Source: Ignavibacteriota bacterium (GTDB lineage: Bacteria > Bacteroidota > Ignavibacteria > SZUA-365). Taken from it: a DNA stretch of 64,000 bases. This document shows positions 18,688-27,524 of this stretch, piece by piece; position 1 is the first letter of the stretch; each line of letters begins with the position of its first letter. The notes below the pieces were generated by a model. It ran no database searches, was not told where the DNA came from, and saw only the letters and a list, made by a program, of their open reading frames with translations. The stretch spans positions 35,079 to 99,078 of the forward strand of contig JACRFB010000039.1 of NCBI GenBank assembly GCA_016218045.1, given 5' to 3'. The position numbers and the translations under genes are program-made.

Positions 18688-19251
18688 TTACTGGTCTGAC
18701 AGGCGTGTCAGCGAGAACGCGCCGTTCGATATCGTGATGATGCTGCCGTCGGAGGACGAGCGGAGCAGGCCCGAGAATGTACCCACGACCTGGCCGCCCT
18801 TGTCGGCCACCTGCGTGATCACACTGCTGCCCTCGACGGCGGTGTAACTGCGCGCGCTCTGGCCCTGATCGTAGACGTCCAGAAACACGCCCGATGCCGA
18901 GAGCACCGCACCCTTCGGATCGATCCATGTGTGTGTGCCCGGAGTCGACACAGGCAGGACGACGGTGAACACCACACGTTTCGACGATGTTGCGCCGAAA
19001 GTGCCCAGGCAGTCGAGCACCCCGAGCAGGCGCCCGTTTGCACTGATGCGCCAGATGCCGTGTGTGTTGTCGCGCAGTTCGACTGCGGTGTTCGAGTACG
19101 TACCGCCGTTGAGGATAAACGACGCGGTGGATTGTGTGCTCGTGCCCGGTGATGTCGCGTCGTCGGAATTGCATGCGCTCGCCACGATACACGCAAAGAG
19201 CATGCAGATCATCACCCGTGTGCGCGGGCCGGCTGCGGAGTTACATGGCAT
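18688..19251 (-). CDS. Small lipoprotein, function unknown
   Basis: 187 residues from the ATG at 19251 (GGGA 7 bases upstream). The signal ends in a lipobox (CIVASAC), so the mature protein should carry a lipid at the Cys and sit in the outer or inner membrane. The rest is predicted beta-rich (ASFILNGGTYSN, SGVFLDVYDQG) and resembles small immunoglobulin-like or DUF-type lipoproteins, without a firm family. Its start overlaps the end of the barrel-protein gene by 11 bases, which implies translational coupling. A later start at 19212 is possible. Confidence 0.75.
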   Translation of the reverse strand: MPCNSAAGPRTRVMICMLFACIVASACNSDDATSPGTSTQSTASFILNGGTYSNTAVELRDNTHGIWRISANGRLLGVLDCLGTFGATSSKRVVFTVVLPVSTPGTHTWIDPKGAVLSASGVFLDVYDQGQSARSYTAVEGSSVITQVADKGGQVVGTFSGLLRSSSDGSIITISNGAFSLTRLSDQ

Positions 19252-21628
19252 ATCGGAGTCCCACAAGAAGCAGCGTGTCGTCGATCTTGTCGCGGTCGCG
19301 CGTGCCGCCCGGCAACTGTATCTGTATGCGTGTGTCGTTGTCGAGACTGTAGTACTGCGCGCGCCCGAACACGCTCAGCGAGCCGACCACCACCACGTTC
19401 GCCTCCGCGCCGAGACGCAGCCGCATGGGCGAACGTTTGCGCCCGGCGTAGGGATCCTCGATAAAGTGGAAGGCGCGTTCGTACTCGGCCCAGGCGCGGA
19501 CGTTCACCCGCGACTCGAAACTCGCCAGAGCGTGCAGACTTACCCCCGTGCGGGCGCTGTTGTTGAGATTGTCCTTGATCGACCGCGTCTTGTTGTTGAG
19601 AAACAGCGTCGTGCCGATAAAGGGACCCGCCTCGATCCGAACCGTGGCAATGGTGATGATGACGCCGGGATTCAGGTACAGGTCGGTGAAATGCTGCGAG
19701 AGCGAATCGGCACTCTCGGCCAGCACATAGCGTGCAACGCCATTGAGCCCGAGGAAGAATGTGCCGGCGGTGTGCCGCGCGTCGGCATTGGCCTGCATGT
19801 AGCTGGGATTCAGCGTGCCGTTGTTCTGTTGGAACAGCAGCAGGGCATCCCACTGCGTGCCGGTTAATTCCCGTGTGTGATGGCCTGCAAACAGCGATGC
19901 CTGGCCGTAGGTAAGATTGCTTGCATCGGGGTGGTAGCGGTAATCGATGCGCGCGCCGTAGTCCGTGATGCCCGTGGCTTTGGACCAACGAAGCTCGAGT
20001 CCGGGACGGTGGTAGTTGAGGAACGCGCCGTTCGAATCGGCGAGGGTCATGTATCCCTCGTAGGCGGGCCGGATCGAAAAACCGGATTCACTGCGCCAGA
20101 GAGCGAAGGCCGTGACCATGTTGAAATTCAGACCCATGTCCTCGCTGCTCTGATAGCGGTTGAGCATATTCAGCTCGAAGGCCTGTCCATACGGGGCCAT
20201 GGTGCGCAGACCCGCGTTGAGACTCACGGCCGAGAAGTCCTGCGGCTGTGTTTCGGAGAAAGATTTGCCCTGGTACATCGCGCGTGCAAACCAGGCCGGA
20301 CCCTGTTGCCGCAACTGTTCCCAGCCCGCTTGGAGATCGATCAGGCCGTAGGTGTTGACGGGAATCTGGTCGTCGTAGCGGAAGAAGTTCACGCGCGCGT
20401 TCCACTGATGCGTGCCTTGCGGCAGCCGCCAGTCGAGTCCCGTATTCAGGCGTGTGAACCGTGTGGTCACGACGTCGTCGGTCCAGTCGAGCCGTCCGCG
20501 AAAGTTGCCATACTGCGGTGTATTCATCCATGCGGACGCCTGCACCGTCGGTACCGATGATTTGTACTCGTACACGGCCGTTCGTGTGTGGGATCCGATG
20601 GCCGCGGAAATATTTCCCCCGTACAGCAGTGTTGTGCTGGGAGGCGCCGACTGCGCGCGCGCCACACTCTGGCGGTAATTCTCGAGCGTCCGGCGTCCCG
20701 CGTCGGCGATGAAGCGCGCGGCGTTGCGGTCGGACTCGCTGGGCGCGTGTTCCGCGAGCGCCTCCAGGTCGGCGCAGGCGGTGCCGAGCCGTGACGCATC
20801 GGTCTGCAGCCCGCGCAGGAAGTGTTCACCCGAGGCCGACAATCCGGCCACGTCGCTTCCGTCGTCTCGCTGTGAACGTGTATCGAGTGCCGCCAGACTT
20901 GCGCGCAGACGCCGTTCGTCCTCGACCGCCGCCGCGGAGGCCTTCTTCAATCCCTCGTCATCCAGACGTTCTACCGTCGTGTGCAATTCATCATCGATGC
21001 GAGCGGATCTGGCTGCGGAAGCGGACGCGGATGCGGTCGGGCGTGTGCCGCGCAGCGTCAGCTTCTCGCGTTCCACCCAGCCGGTGAGTCCTTCATACTC
21101 GCATTTGATCCAGCGGTCGCTGCGCTCCACAACAAGCACAACGCCACGTTCCGGCAAGGCCTGCAACACGGGCGCCTGCGAGCCGGGGTACGAACGCATC
21201 TGCGCTCCGCTCTGTGTCACCAGGGCCTCGAGCAGCAGCGCGCCGTCTAGTCCGGTGTTCATGGCCACGGGCTGCACCTCCGCGAGATCAGGAACCGGCT
21301 GATCCACGTACGGATCGAATCTAGCCCTGCCTGCCTCTGCAGCGGGTGTGCTGCCCGGCACTTCGCCGGAGGCGGACATGTCGAGGCGCGACGATTCGAG
21401 CCAGCCGGTGTTTTTCCCCGCGCGGACCCGGCTCCATTCGGCTTTTTGTTCCAGCACCGAGACTTCGCCGCCTTTTTTCAACGTGGCGACAATCCGTGCC
21501 TTGGCCGATGGCTGAGCCCGCAGTTTGACATTCTCGGCATTCACCTTCGCCGGTCTTTCCGCATCCTGTGCCAGGAGTGTCGGAATGAAGGTGCAGAGAC
21601 AGACTGCAAGGAGAAGATAGGTGCGCAT
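19241..21628 (-). CDS. SH3-domain outer-membrane beta-barrel protein
   Basis: 795 residues. Signal peptide MRTYLLLAVCLCTFIPTLLAQ, start at 21628 with GAGG 5 bases upstream. Two bacterial SH3-like segments follow (about 30-85: VKLRAQPSAKARIVATL ... GWLESSRLD; about 140-190: RSYPGSQAPVLQALPERG ... GWVEREKL). A helical linker precedes a C-terminal half rich in alternating aromatic strands ending in Met (RYAM-end), as in outer-membrane barrels. It may bind peptidoglycan with the SH3 part while the barrel sits in the outer membrane. First gene of a likely three-gene unit with the lipoprotein and the 941-residue protein. Function inferred from architecture only. Confidence 0.8.
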   Translation of the reverse strand: MRTYLLLAVCLCTFIPTLLAQDAERPAKVNAENVKLRAQPSAKARIVATLKKGGEVSVLEQKAEWSRVRAGKNTGWLESSRLDMSASGEVPGSTPAAEAGRARFDPYVDQPVPDLAEVQPVAMNTGLDGALLLEALVTQSGAQMRSYPGSQAPVLQALPERGVVLVVERSDRWIKCEYEGLTGWVEREKLTLRGTRPTASASASAARSARIDDELHTTVERLDDEGLKKASAAAVEDERRLRASLAALDTRSQRDDGSDVAGLSASGEHFLRGLQTDASRLGTACADLEALAEHAPSESDRNAARFIADAGRRTLENYRQSVARAQSAPPSTTLLYGGNISAAIGSHTRTAVYEYKSSVPTVQASAWMNTPQYGNFRGRLDWTDDVVTTRFTRLNTGLDWRLPQGTHQWNARVNFFRYDDQIPVNTYGLIDLQAGWEQLRQQGPAWFARAMYQGKSFSETQPQDFSAVSLNAGLRTMAPYGQAFELNMLNRYQSSEDMGLNFNMVTAFALWRSESGFSIRPAYEGYMTLADSNGAFLNYHRPGLELRWSKATGITDYGARIDYRYHPDASNLTYGQASLFAGHHTRELTGTQWDALLLFQQNNGTLNPSYMQANADARHTAGTFFLGLNGVARYVLAESADSLSQHFTDLYLNPGVIITIATVRIEAGPFIGTTLFLNNKTRSIKDNLNNSARTGVSLHALASFESRVNVRAWAEYERAFHFIEDPYAGRKRSPMRLRLGAEANVVVVGSLSVFGRAQYYSLDNDTRIQIQLPGGTRDRDKIDDTLLLVGLRYAM

Positions 21629-21895
21629 ACGAACCTCGTGGCAGGTGCAACGCAAACGATACTCGCGCCCCGGCGGGGCATGAGGCCGAATAGATAAACC
21701 CGTAAGAGAAATGCCAAAGATGAAGATAAGAGTATCTTAATATGATGTCAAGAGCGTCCGCCGCTTTCGCAGTGGACTTGCCGGCATTATTCTTATGTGC
21801 CCTAAGGGGACGTGACGGCGATCGGCGGCCGAATCGGAAATGGGCGCGATTTTCGTATCTTCCATGATTGTTTGATGTTCAATTCGAGGAAAATC

Positions 21896-22417
21896 ATGAG
21901 CACCCCCGAGACAGAGATCATCCGCCACCCCGCCAACGCCGTGTTCGCACTGATGGAAGACCGCGAGTTCCGCTACTCCATCATCCGCCCCGCGCTGGAG
22001 AAGGATAAAGACGCGCTCTGCCGCATGTCGACCGGCAAACACCAGTTGAAGGGCTTCCGCTACCTCAACCGGGCGCCGAATGTTATGATCGTGCCCGTGT
22101 TGTCGGACGAAGCCAATCTTTCGGCCGATCTCGCGCGCGCACTCCTGGAACGTTGGTTCGAGGATCAGGACGTGCTCAAGGGACTCGTCGCCGCAAAACT
22201 GCAATTGCTCGGATACGAGCCGGTGGAAAAACCTTTCGACGAGCGCGGCGAGATCGGCTGGAACACGATGTCGGAAGAACACGCGGAGGAGCAGTTCGAA
22301 GGCACCTTCCTACCGGATCAGGACAAGAATCATGTGATGCTCATGTCGCTGCTGCTCGGCTGGTTCGGTCATGAGCAGGGCGAAGAGACCGACGCGGACG
22401 ACGAAACCGCCGACTAA
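21896..22417 (+). CDS. Conserved-looking cytosolic protein, function unknown
   Basis: 173 residues, no signal peptide and no membrane segment. GAGGA lies 6 bases before the ATG at 21896 (an earlier in-frame start at 21812 lacks a ribosome site). Acidic C-terminal tail (EQGEETDADDETAD). The central part is mixed alpha/beta (NVMIVPVLSDEANLSADLARALLERWFEDQDVL is one stretch, described here in outline). No family recognised. The transferase gene follows after 73 bases. Confidence 0.75.
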   Translation: MSTPETEIIRHPANAVFALMEDREFRYSIIRPALEKDKDALCRMSTGKHQLKGFRYLNRAPNVMIVPVLSDEANLSADLARALLERWFEDQDVLKGLVAAKLQLLGYEPVEKPFDERGEIGWNTMSEEHAEEQFEGTFLPDQDKNHVMLMSLLLGWFGHEQGEETDADDETAD

Positions 22418-22490
22418 ACGCACACGTATTTCGGCCGGTCTGTGTACCGCCGAACGCCCCCGTCTTTCCCCCCCATCCGCACGAGGCGCG

Positions 22491-23279
22491 ATGAACTCCC
22501 GGGATGTGGACCCCTCGCCGGCCGCGGCGCATCTGTGCGGCGTCCGGCTCGACCTGCTTGAGCAGGCCGCAATTCTCGAGCGCGTGGCAGCGGCGATCGC
22601 GACACGGACGCGTTGTGTTATCGCGGGTCCGCATTTTTCCATCCTGCTGCAGGCACAGGACGATGACGCGCTCCGCGTGACACTCAATAGCTGCGACATC
22701 GTGCATCCCGACGGGATAGGCAGTGTGCTCGGGCTCAGGATCGGGGCGGGTGTCGCCGCCCGCCGGGTCAACGGTACGGATCTCTATGTCGCGATGCTGC
22801 GGTCTTTCCCACCCACGGATGTGCGGTATTATTTCCTGGGAGGCGACGACGAGACGCAGCGCCGTCTTCGCGCATCATTGAGGGAAAAATGGAGCCAATT
22901 ATCCTCTGAACGCATACACGGCGCCGCGGGTCTTCTGCGCCTCGACGATGCAGGTCCGGCAGACGCCGTGAATGCAGCCTCTCCCGACGTGCTGTTTGTC
23001 GGACTCGGCTCGCCGCTGCAATTTCAATGGATAGAGCGTTGGCGCGATGTGCTGCATGTGCCGGTGATTGTGGCGGTGGGAGCGGGACTCGAATTCCTGT
23101 CCGGTCGCAGAGCCCGTGCCCCGCGTCTCATGCGCGCGCTTGGCCTCGAGTGGCTGCACCGCCTCCTGCTCGAACCACGCAGACTGTGGCGCCGTTATCT
23201 GCTCGGCATTCCGCGTTTTCTCGTCCGCATTCTGCGTGAACGGGCGCGCCGGAAAAACCGACGCGCCCGCTACGAGTAA
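22491..23279 (+). CDS. WecG/TagA/CpsF family glycosyltransferase
   Basis: 262 residues, typical for the family (about 240-260). Conserved features: the HPDGIG motif (here IVHPDGIGSVLGL), the NGTDLY motif, GLGSPLQFQW in the place of the usual GxPxQE, and the C-terminal GLEWLHRLLLEPRRLWRRY signature. Members add N-acetylmannosamine(uronate) or related sugars to a lipid-linked glycan precursor at the membrane during polysaccharide or wall-polymer assembly. GAGG precedes the start at 22491. No other glycan cluster is adjacent, so its pathway is unknown. It ends 15 bases from the stop of the convergent minus-strand gene. Confidence 0.92.
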   Translation: MNSRDVDPSPAAAHLCGVRLDLLEQAAILERVAAAIATRTRCVIAGPHFSILLQAQDDDALRVTLNSCDIVHPDGIGSVLGLRIGAGVAARRVNGTDLYVAMLRSFPPTDVRYYFLGGDDETQRRLRASLREKWSQLSSERIHGAAGLLRLDDAGPADAVNAASPDVLFVGLGSPLQFQWIERWRDVLHVPVIVAVGAGLEFLSGRRARAPRLMRALGLEWLHRLLLEPRRLWRRYLLGIPRFLVRILRERARRKNRRARYE

Positions 23280-23294
23280 GTTCCGCGATACGTC

Positions 23295-26200
23295 TTAGCG
23301 CGCGAGTACCATCACGCGTGAGAGTACGAGGTCGCGTGTGCGCAGACGGCACGCGTATACGCCCGAGGGGAGACCTTCGGCCTTCCACTCCACCAGATAC
23401 CTGCCCGGAGCCCTCTCGCCGCTGACGAGCGTGCGTAACACGGCGCCTGAGACGTCCACAATCTCGAGACGCAGATCGGTCGTGCGCTCGATGCCGTAGA
23501 CGATGGTGGTGCTGCCCGTGAACGGGTTCGGGTAATTCTGGTCGAGCGTTGCGCGCAGCGGCAGCGCGGCGGGCAGCCGCGCTTCGACCGTGCCCGTACA
23601 CGCGAGCAGCAGCGAATCCGCGCCGGTCGTGTGTATCGCGTCGCGGCTTTCCCAGCCGATGCGGAAATCGGCGTGTGCAATCGCCGTGTTGTCGAAACAG
23701 ACTGCGCAACTGTCGAGCTGCGCGCCCGGCGCCAGGCCCGCTCCGCTTGCCGTCCATGAAACGACAAGCGGCGTTGAGGCGGGCAGCCAGCCGGCGGGTG
23801 TGCCTGTGTGTGACGTCATGATACGCACGCCCGCCGTAAGTGTGCGCACCTCGAGGGCGGTGACGGCCGAGAGGGGTGTATGCCTGTTGAGCAGCATCAG
23901 TCGTCCGCAGCACGGCCGTGCCGTGTCGGGTACAAACACGAGAGTATCGGATAGTTCGATCTTTTTCTCGCACTCCACGACCATCGAATCGCAGCAGGGA
24001 TCACCTCCCGCGGAGGTGGTACACCATTGGAGGGCGATGCGTGTTGCGCCGGGTGGCGGCGCCAGCGTGAGCGCGAATCCGGTTTGCCCCGTGTTGCCAG
24101 TAATGCCGCCGCGGTTGTGCCGGAACACGACATGCGAGCCGTCCTGCGCCGTGATCGTCCAATCCCCCGGTGCCGACGCCTGCACGAGCGTGGCGCCCGG
24201 TGTGGTGATGCGCGCCACGGCGCCGTCGACGAGTGCGGCGGGCTGCCTCAGGTTCATGAAACTCGTCACGAATCTGCAGGCGGTGGCTGTGGGCAACACG
24301 CCGAGTGAATCACAGCGCCGTTCGATGCGTGTACAGAAAAGGATTGAATCGGCGCAGTCGAGAACGGTGTTTCCGAACATTGTGCACCAGCGGAAGGACA
24401 CGCGGTCGTCCGCACCGGGCAGGAACGATACGGCGAGATTGCCGGCGCCCTGTCCGTTCGGTATCCCACCGCCGGTGTGGCGGAAGATGACGCGTGTGGG
24501 CAGGAGGGAATCGACCACCCATCCGAAGACGGGAGACGCGGCGAGTATCGTATCGCCCGCCGATAGAACTGTGACGCTGAGCCGGTCGACACGCGAGACG
24601 GGTGTATGCCGGTTTTCGAAACCGAACCGTGTTTCACATGCCGAGGCGTCGACAAGACAGTTCAGGCGGTCGTGCAGTTTCACGAATGGCGCACATTGCA
24701 GGGTGACGGTGTCGGGACACACGTCCGTGGTCCCCAACCGGGTGCAGCGCTCGAGACGTACGGGACTGTTCGCCGCGGGAGGTGTGAGCGTAAAGCGGAA
24801 ATCGCCGGCGCTGCCACCATTCGCGATCGCTGAAGCGGCATGAAACTCGACCGTGGTCGAAGTGCTTGAGGTCACGGTCCACCCCGCGGGAGGCGTGATG
24901 CCCGCGAACGAGGCGCCGGCCGTGAGCAGACGGAGGCGGTAGCCGTCTACATCGGAGACGGGTGTGTGCGCGTTATTGAATCCCGTCGTGTAGTCGCAAT
25001 CGATCAGCTTGGAGTCAAAGTACTCGTCACACGTCGGTTTCGGCGGCGGCAGGCAGGCAAGATCGAATTGGCCGCTGCAGAGTACCGCGCCTCCGGCGTA
25101 ACTTTCCCAGGCCATACGCACCGGACCCGTCGCCGCGGCGGCGTCGACCACGCAGGGGAAGCTTCGTGTTGCGCCCGAGGCCAGCGGGCTGGCGGTGAGA
25201 TCGAACACGTTTGTGTCGGCGCGTGTTGATCCCCCTCCGAGAAGAAACACGGCTCCGGGGGTGAGCAGCCGCAGGCGCAGCGCGTGCAGCGGACCCGACG
25301 GCGTATGCAGATTGTCGAGACGGAAATCGAAGGTACAGCGCGCAGCGGTCTGAGACTCGTTCACCAGCGAAGCGCTGTCGCACATGGGCGCCTCGCGGCT
25401 GCAGATCAGCCTGAGTGTGTCGCGTGTCACGAGTGTACCGCCGTCCCAACTGCTCCATTCCACCGCGACGGGACTCGCCCCCGAAGGCGGCCGCAGCCGC
25501 GTGATGAAGGGCTCCAGCAATCCGGCCGTGGCGAGTTCCATGCCCGCCGTGGCAGCGTATCGCGCACGTGTGGCCGAGAGCAGCGTACCGTTCCATCCCG
25601 CGATCGTCGGACATGTGACTTCGGCCCATTCATATCCCGGCGTAAGGATCGACAGCTCGAAACCCGAGAGAGGACGTTTTGCACCATTGCGGTTCTTTAA
25701 TGTCCATTCATAGGTGCAGGTTTTTCGGTCGCTGATCCCCGTGTTAACGGAGACCGAGTCGGGTCCGATACACGCGGTGGTGAGCGGCCACGATCCGCTC
25801 GCCAGAACGGTGCCGCTGTTCTGCGTTTTCCACGTGGCGTCCACCGCCCCTGTCTCGCCGTCGAAACACAGACCGAAGCCTCCGAGTGTTGCGCCCGGAT
25901 TCACCCCTCCCGGTGAGCTGTATTTCAGCAGGCGCGGATTGAGAAGCGTGGCCGTCCATCCGGGGGGCGCGGTCGCGCCGCTCTGTATTGTCGCGCCGGG
26001 TGCGACCTCGATGAGCAATTCGTTGATCACTTTCCCCGCGATGTTCCCGTTCTTCACCGACATGGTGTAACAGCACGGTGTGTTTTGCTGGATGGTGACC
26101 TCGTCGCGCATGGCCGAGAGTCCCGGATAATCTACACCATAGCGTAGCGACCGGGCGATTTCCTGAGGGTGCTGGTATTGCCAGACCACGTTCCCAGCCG

Positions 26201-27386
26201 CGCTGACTTCGAACAGATACCCCGACGTCGCTTCGGTGATGAGTGTATTGCCGTTGGGCAGGCGTTGATTGCCTCCGAGATGCGCGGAGAAAAAGGTCGA
26301 GCCGTTCGAATATGTCCACGAGGGCGCGGTCGGTCCGTAGGCCGTGCCCGGCGCTAGCGTGAAGTTGCCGCTTCCGTCCATAGGCAGCGTCAGCTCGACG
26401 ATCGTTGATGCGCGCGCGGTATTGCGGTTGTTAAAGGCGAGCATATGTCCTGCGCCAGGCAGGCCCGAGGGTATCCACCACGCGCAATGCACCACGTCGA
26501 ACACTGTGCTGCCCGGCGCTCCGTAATTCGAGGGTTTGCCCCAGCGGTACAGGATGTCGCCGCCTTTTCCCCGTTTGCCGCCGCTGTGGCCTGCGGCTTC
26601 CGCGGTGGTGGTACCGTGGTCGATAACGTACACTTCGTTGAAGTAATGCGAGGAAATGGCAATCAGGTCGAGGTCGGGATTGTAGCTCACGGCGTTGGCG
26701 TGCATCCAGTCGCCCCCGAAACTCACCGTCCCGAGATTGATGTTGATCAGTTCCGGATGCTGTGCCACCACGCCGTAATTCGCGCGTGTCGGGAATTTGT
26801 CCTGCACGAGATGATCCCATACATGCCACTCCCATACGATGTTTCCTCCGTTCGAACCGATGGGCTGCACTTCGACGATATGTTCGGGCCACATTGTGAC
26901 ACCGGTCTGCCTCCCGGCCGCGGATGCCTCGGAGGCGGTCTTCACTTCGTAGGCAAGCAGCAGCACGTTGCCGTTGGGCAACGGCTCCACATCGTGATGC
27001 ATCAGGTATTTCGAACTCGAGTACGTGTACTCCCACACCACATTGCTGTTCCAGTCGATCTTCTGTATGCGCCCCGAACCGGCCGGCACGTTGAGCTGAT
27101 TGCCCGGATTCAGCGCGGGCCGAAGCAGCAGTCCGTTCTCGAGGAGATACGTGGCATATCCACCCGAGAGCGCGTTCGTCCAGGTATGCACCGGTGAACC
27201 CTGCATGTCGATGAGGTAGGTCGTCTTGCTGTTTGTTGCATTGAACAGCGTGTAACCTGGATACGCCTGCGCGCGGACGGACTGCGATGCGCAGGCCGCG
27301 AGCAGCAGCACGAGAACAGCCGTGGGCCAAACACGGGCGTGATGGATGTCTGCACGAATAGCAGACACGTGTGTCCGTCGCTGCAT
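23295..27386 (-). CDS. Arylsulfotransferase-like exported protein with seven repeat modules and T9SS domain
   Basis: 1363 residues. A basic N-region and signal peptide end near residue 40 (ACASQSVRAQA). Residues about 42-430 match the ASST-type beta-propeller (YPGYTLFN, MHHDVEPLPNGNVLLLAYE, GGDWMHANAVSYN, NQRLPNGNTLITEATSG, ending VVWQYQHP). Then come seven modules of roughly 115-130 residues, each with a Cys-bearing first strand and an N-x-H-T-P-type motif (NNAHTPVSDVDGYRLRLLT, NRHTPVSRVD, NRHTPLSAV). The last 80 residues are a T9SS type A sorting domain (QNYPNPFTGSTTIVYG ... LPSGVYACRL). Surface-exposed; whether it has sulfotransferase activity is not known. The family is often annotated as arylsulfotransferase on fold alone. 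Confidence 0.87.
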   Translation of the reverse strand: MQRRTHVSAIRADIHHARVWPTAVLVLLLAACASQSVRAQAYPGYTLFNATNSKTTYLIDMQGSPVHTWTNALSGGYATYLLENGLLLRPALNPGNQLNVPAGSGRIQKIDWNSNVVWEYTYSSSKYLMHHDVEPLPNGNVLLLAYEVKTASEASAAGRQTGVTMWPEHIVEVQPIGSNGGNIVWEWHVWDHLVQDKFPTRANYGVVAQHPELININLGTVSFGGDWMHANAVSYNPDLDLIAISSHYFNEVYVIDHGTTTAEAAGHSGGKRGKGGDILYRWGKPSNYGAPGSTVFDVVHCAWWIPSGLPGAGHMLAFNNRNTARASTIVELTLPMDGSGNFTLAPGTAYGPTAPSWTYSNGSTFFSAHLGGNQRLPNGNTLITEATSGYLFEVSAAGNVVWQYQHPQEIARSLRYGVDYPGLSAMRDEVTIQQNTPCCYTMSVKNGNIAGKVINELLIEVAPGATIQSGATAPPGWTATLLNPRLLKYSSPGGVNPGATLGGFGLCFDGETGAVDATWKTQNSGTVLASGSWPLTTACIGPDSVSVNTGISDRKTCTYEWTLKNRNGAKRPLSGFELSILTPGYEWAEVTCPTIAGWNGTLLSATRARYAATAGMELATAGLLEPFITRLRPPSGASPVAVEWSSWDGGTLVTRDTLRLICSREAPMCDSASLVNESQTAARCTFDFRLDNLHTPSGPLHALRLRLLTPGAVFLLGGGSTRADTNVFDLTASPLASGATRSFPCVVDAAAATGPVRMAWESYAGGAVLCSGQFDLACLPPPKPTCDEYFDSKLIDCDYTTGFNNAHTPVSDVDGYRLRLLTAGASFAGITPPAGWTVTSSTSTTVEFHAASAIANGGSAGDFRFTLTPPAANSPVRLERCTRLGTTDVCPDTVTLQCAPFVKLHDRLNCLVDASACETRFGFENRHTPVSRVDRLSVTVLSAGDTILAASPVFGWVVDSLLPTRVIFRHTGGGIPNGQGAGNLAVSFLPGADDRVSFRWCTMFGNTVLDCADSILFCTRIERRCDSLGVLPTATACRFVTSFMNLRQPAALVDGAVARITTPGATLVQASAPGDWTITAQDGSHVVFRHNRGGITGNTGQTGFALTLAPPPGATRIALQWCTTSAGGDPCCDSMVVECEKKIELSDTLVFVPDTARPCCGRLMLLNRHTPLSAVTALEVRTLTAGVRIMTSHTGTPAGWLPASTPLVVSWTASGAGLAPGAQLDSCAVCFDNTAIAHADFRIGWESRDAIHTTGADSLLLACTGTVEARLPAALPLRATLDQNYPNPFTGSTTIVYGIERTTDLRLEIVDVSGAVLRTLVSGERAPGRYLVEWKAEGLPSGVYACRLRTRDLVLSRVMVLAR

Positions 27387-27524
27387 AGAGAGGTTCCGAG
27401 ACTCGAGTGGAAGGAAATTGCCCCAACACGGAGGCGGGAAGGATCAGATTATAGCAATGACAAACAGGGAACACTGTAAGTTACCGCGGGCCCCGGAATC
27501 ACGGGCGGCGCAGCACGCGCCGGC

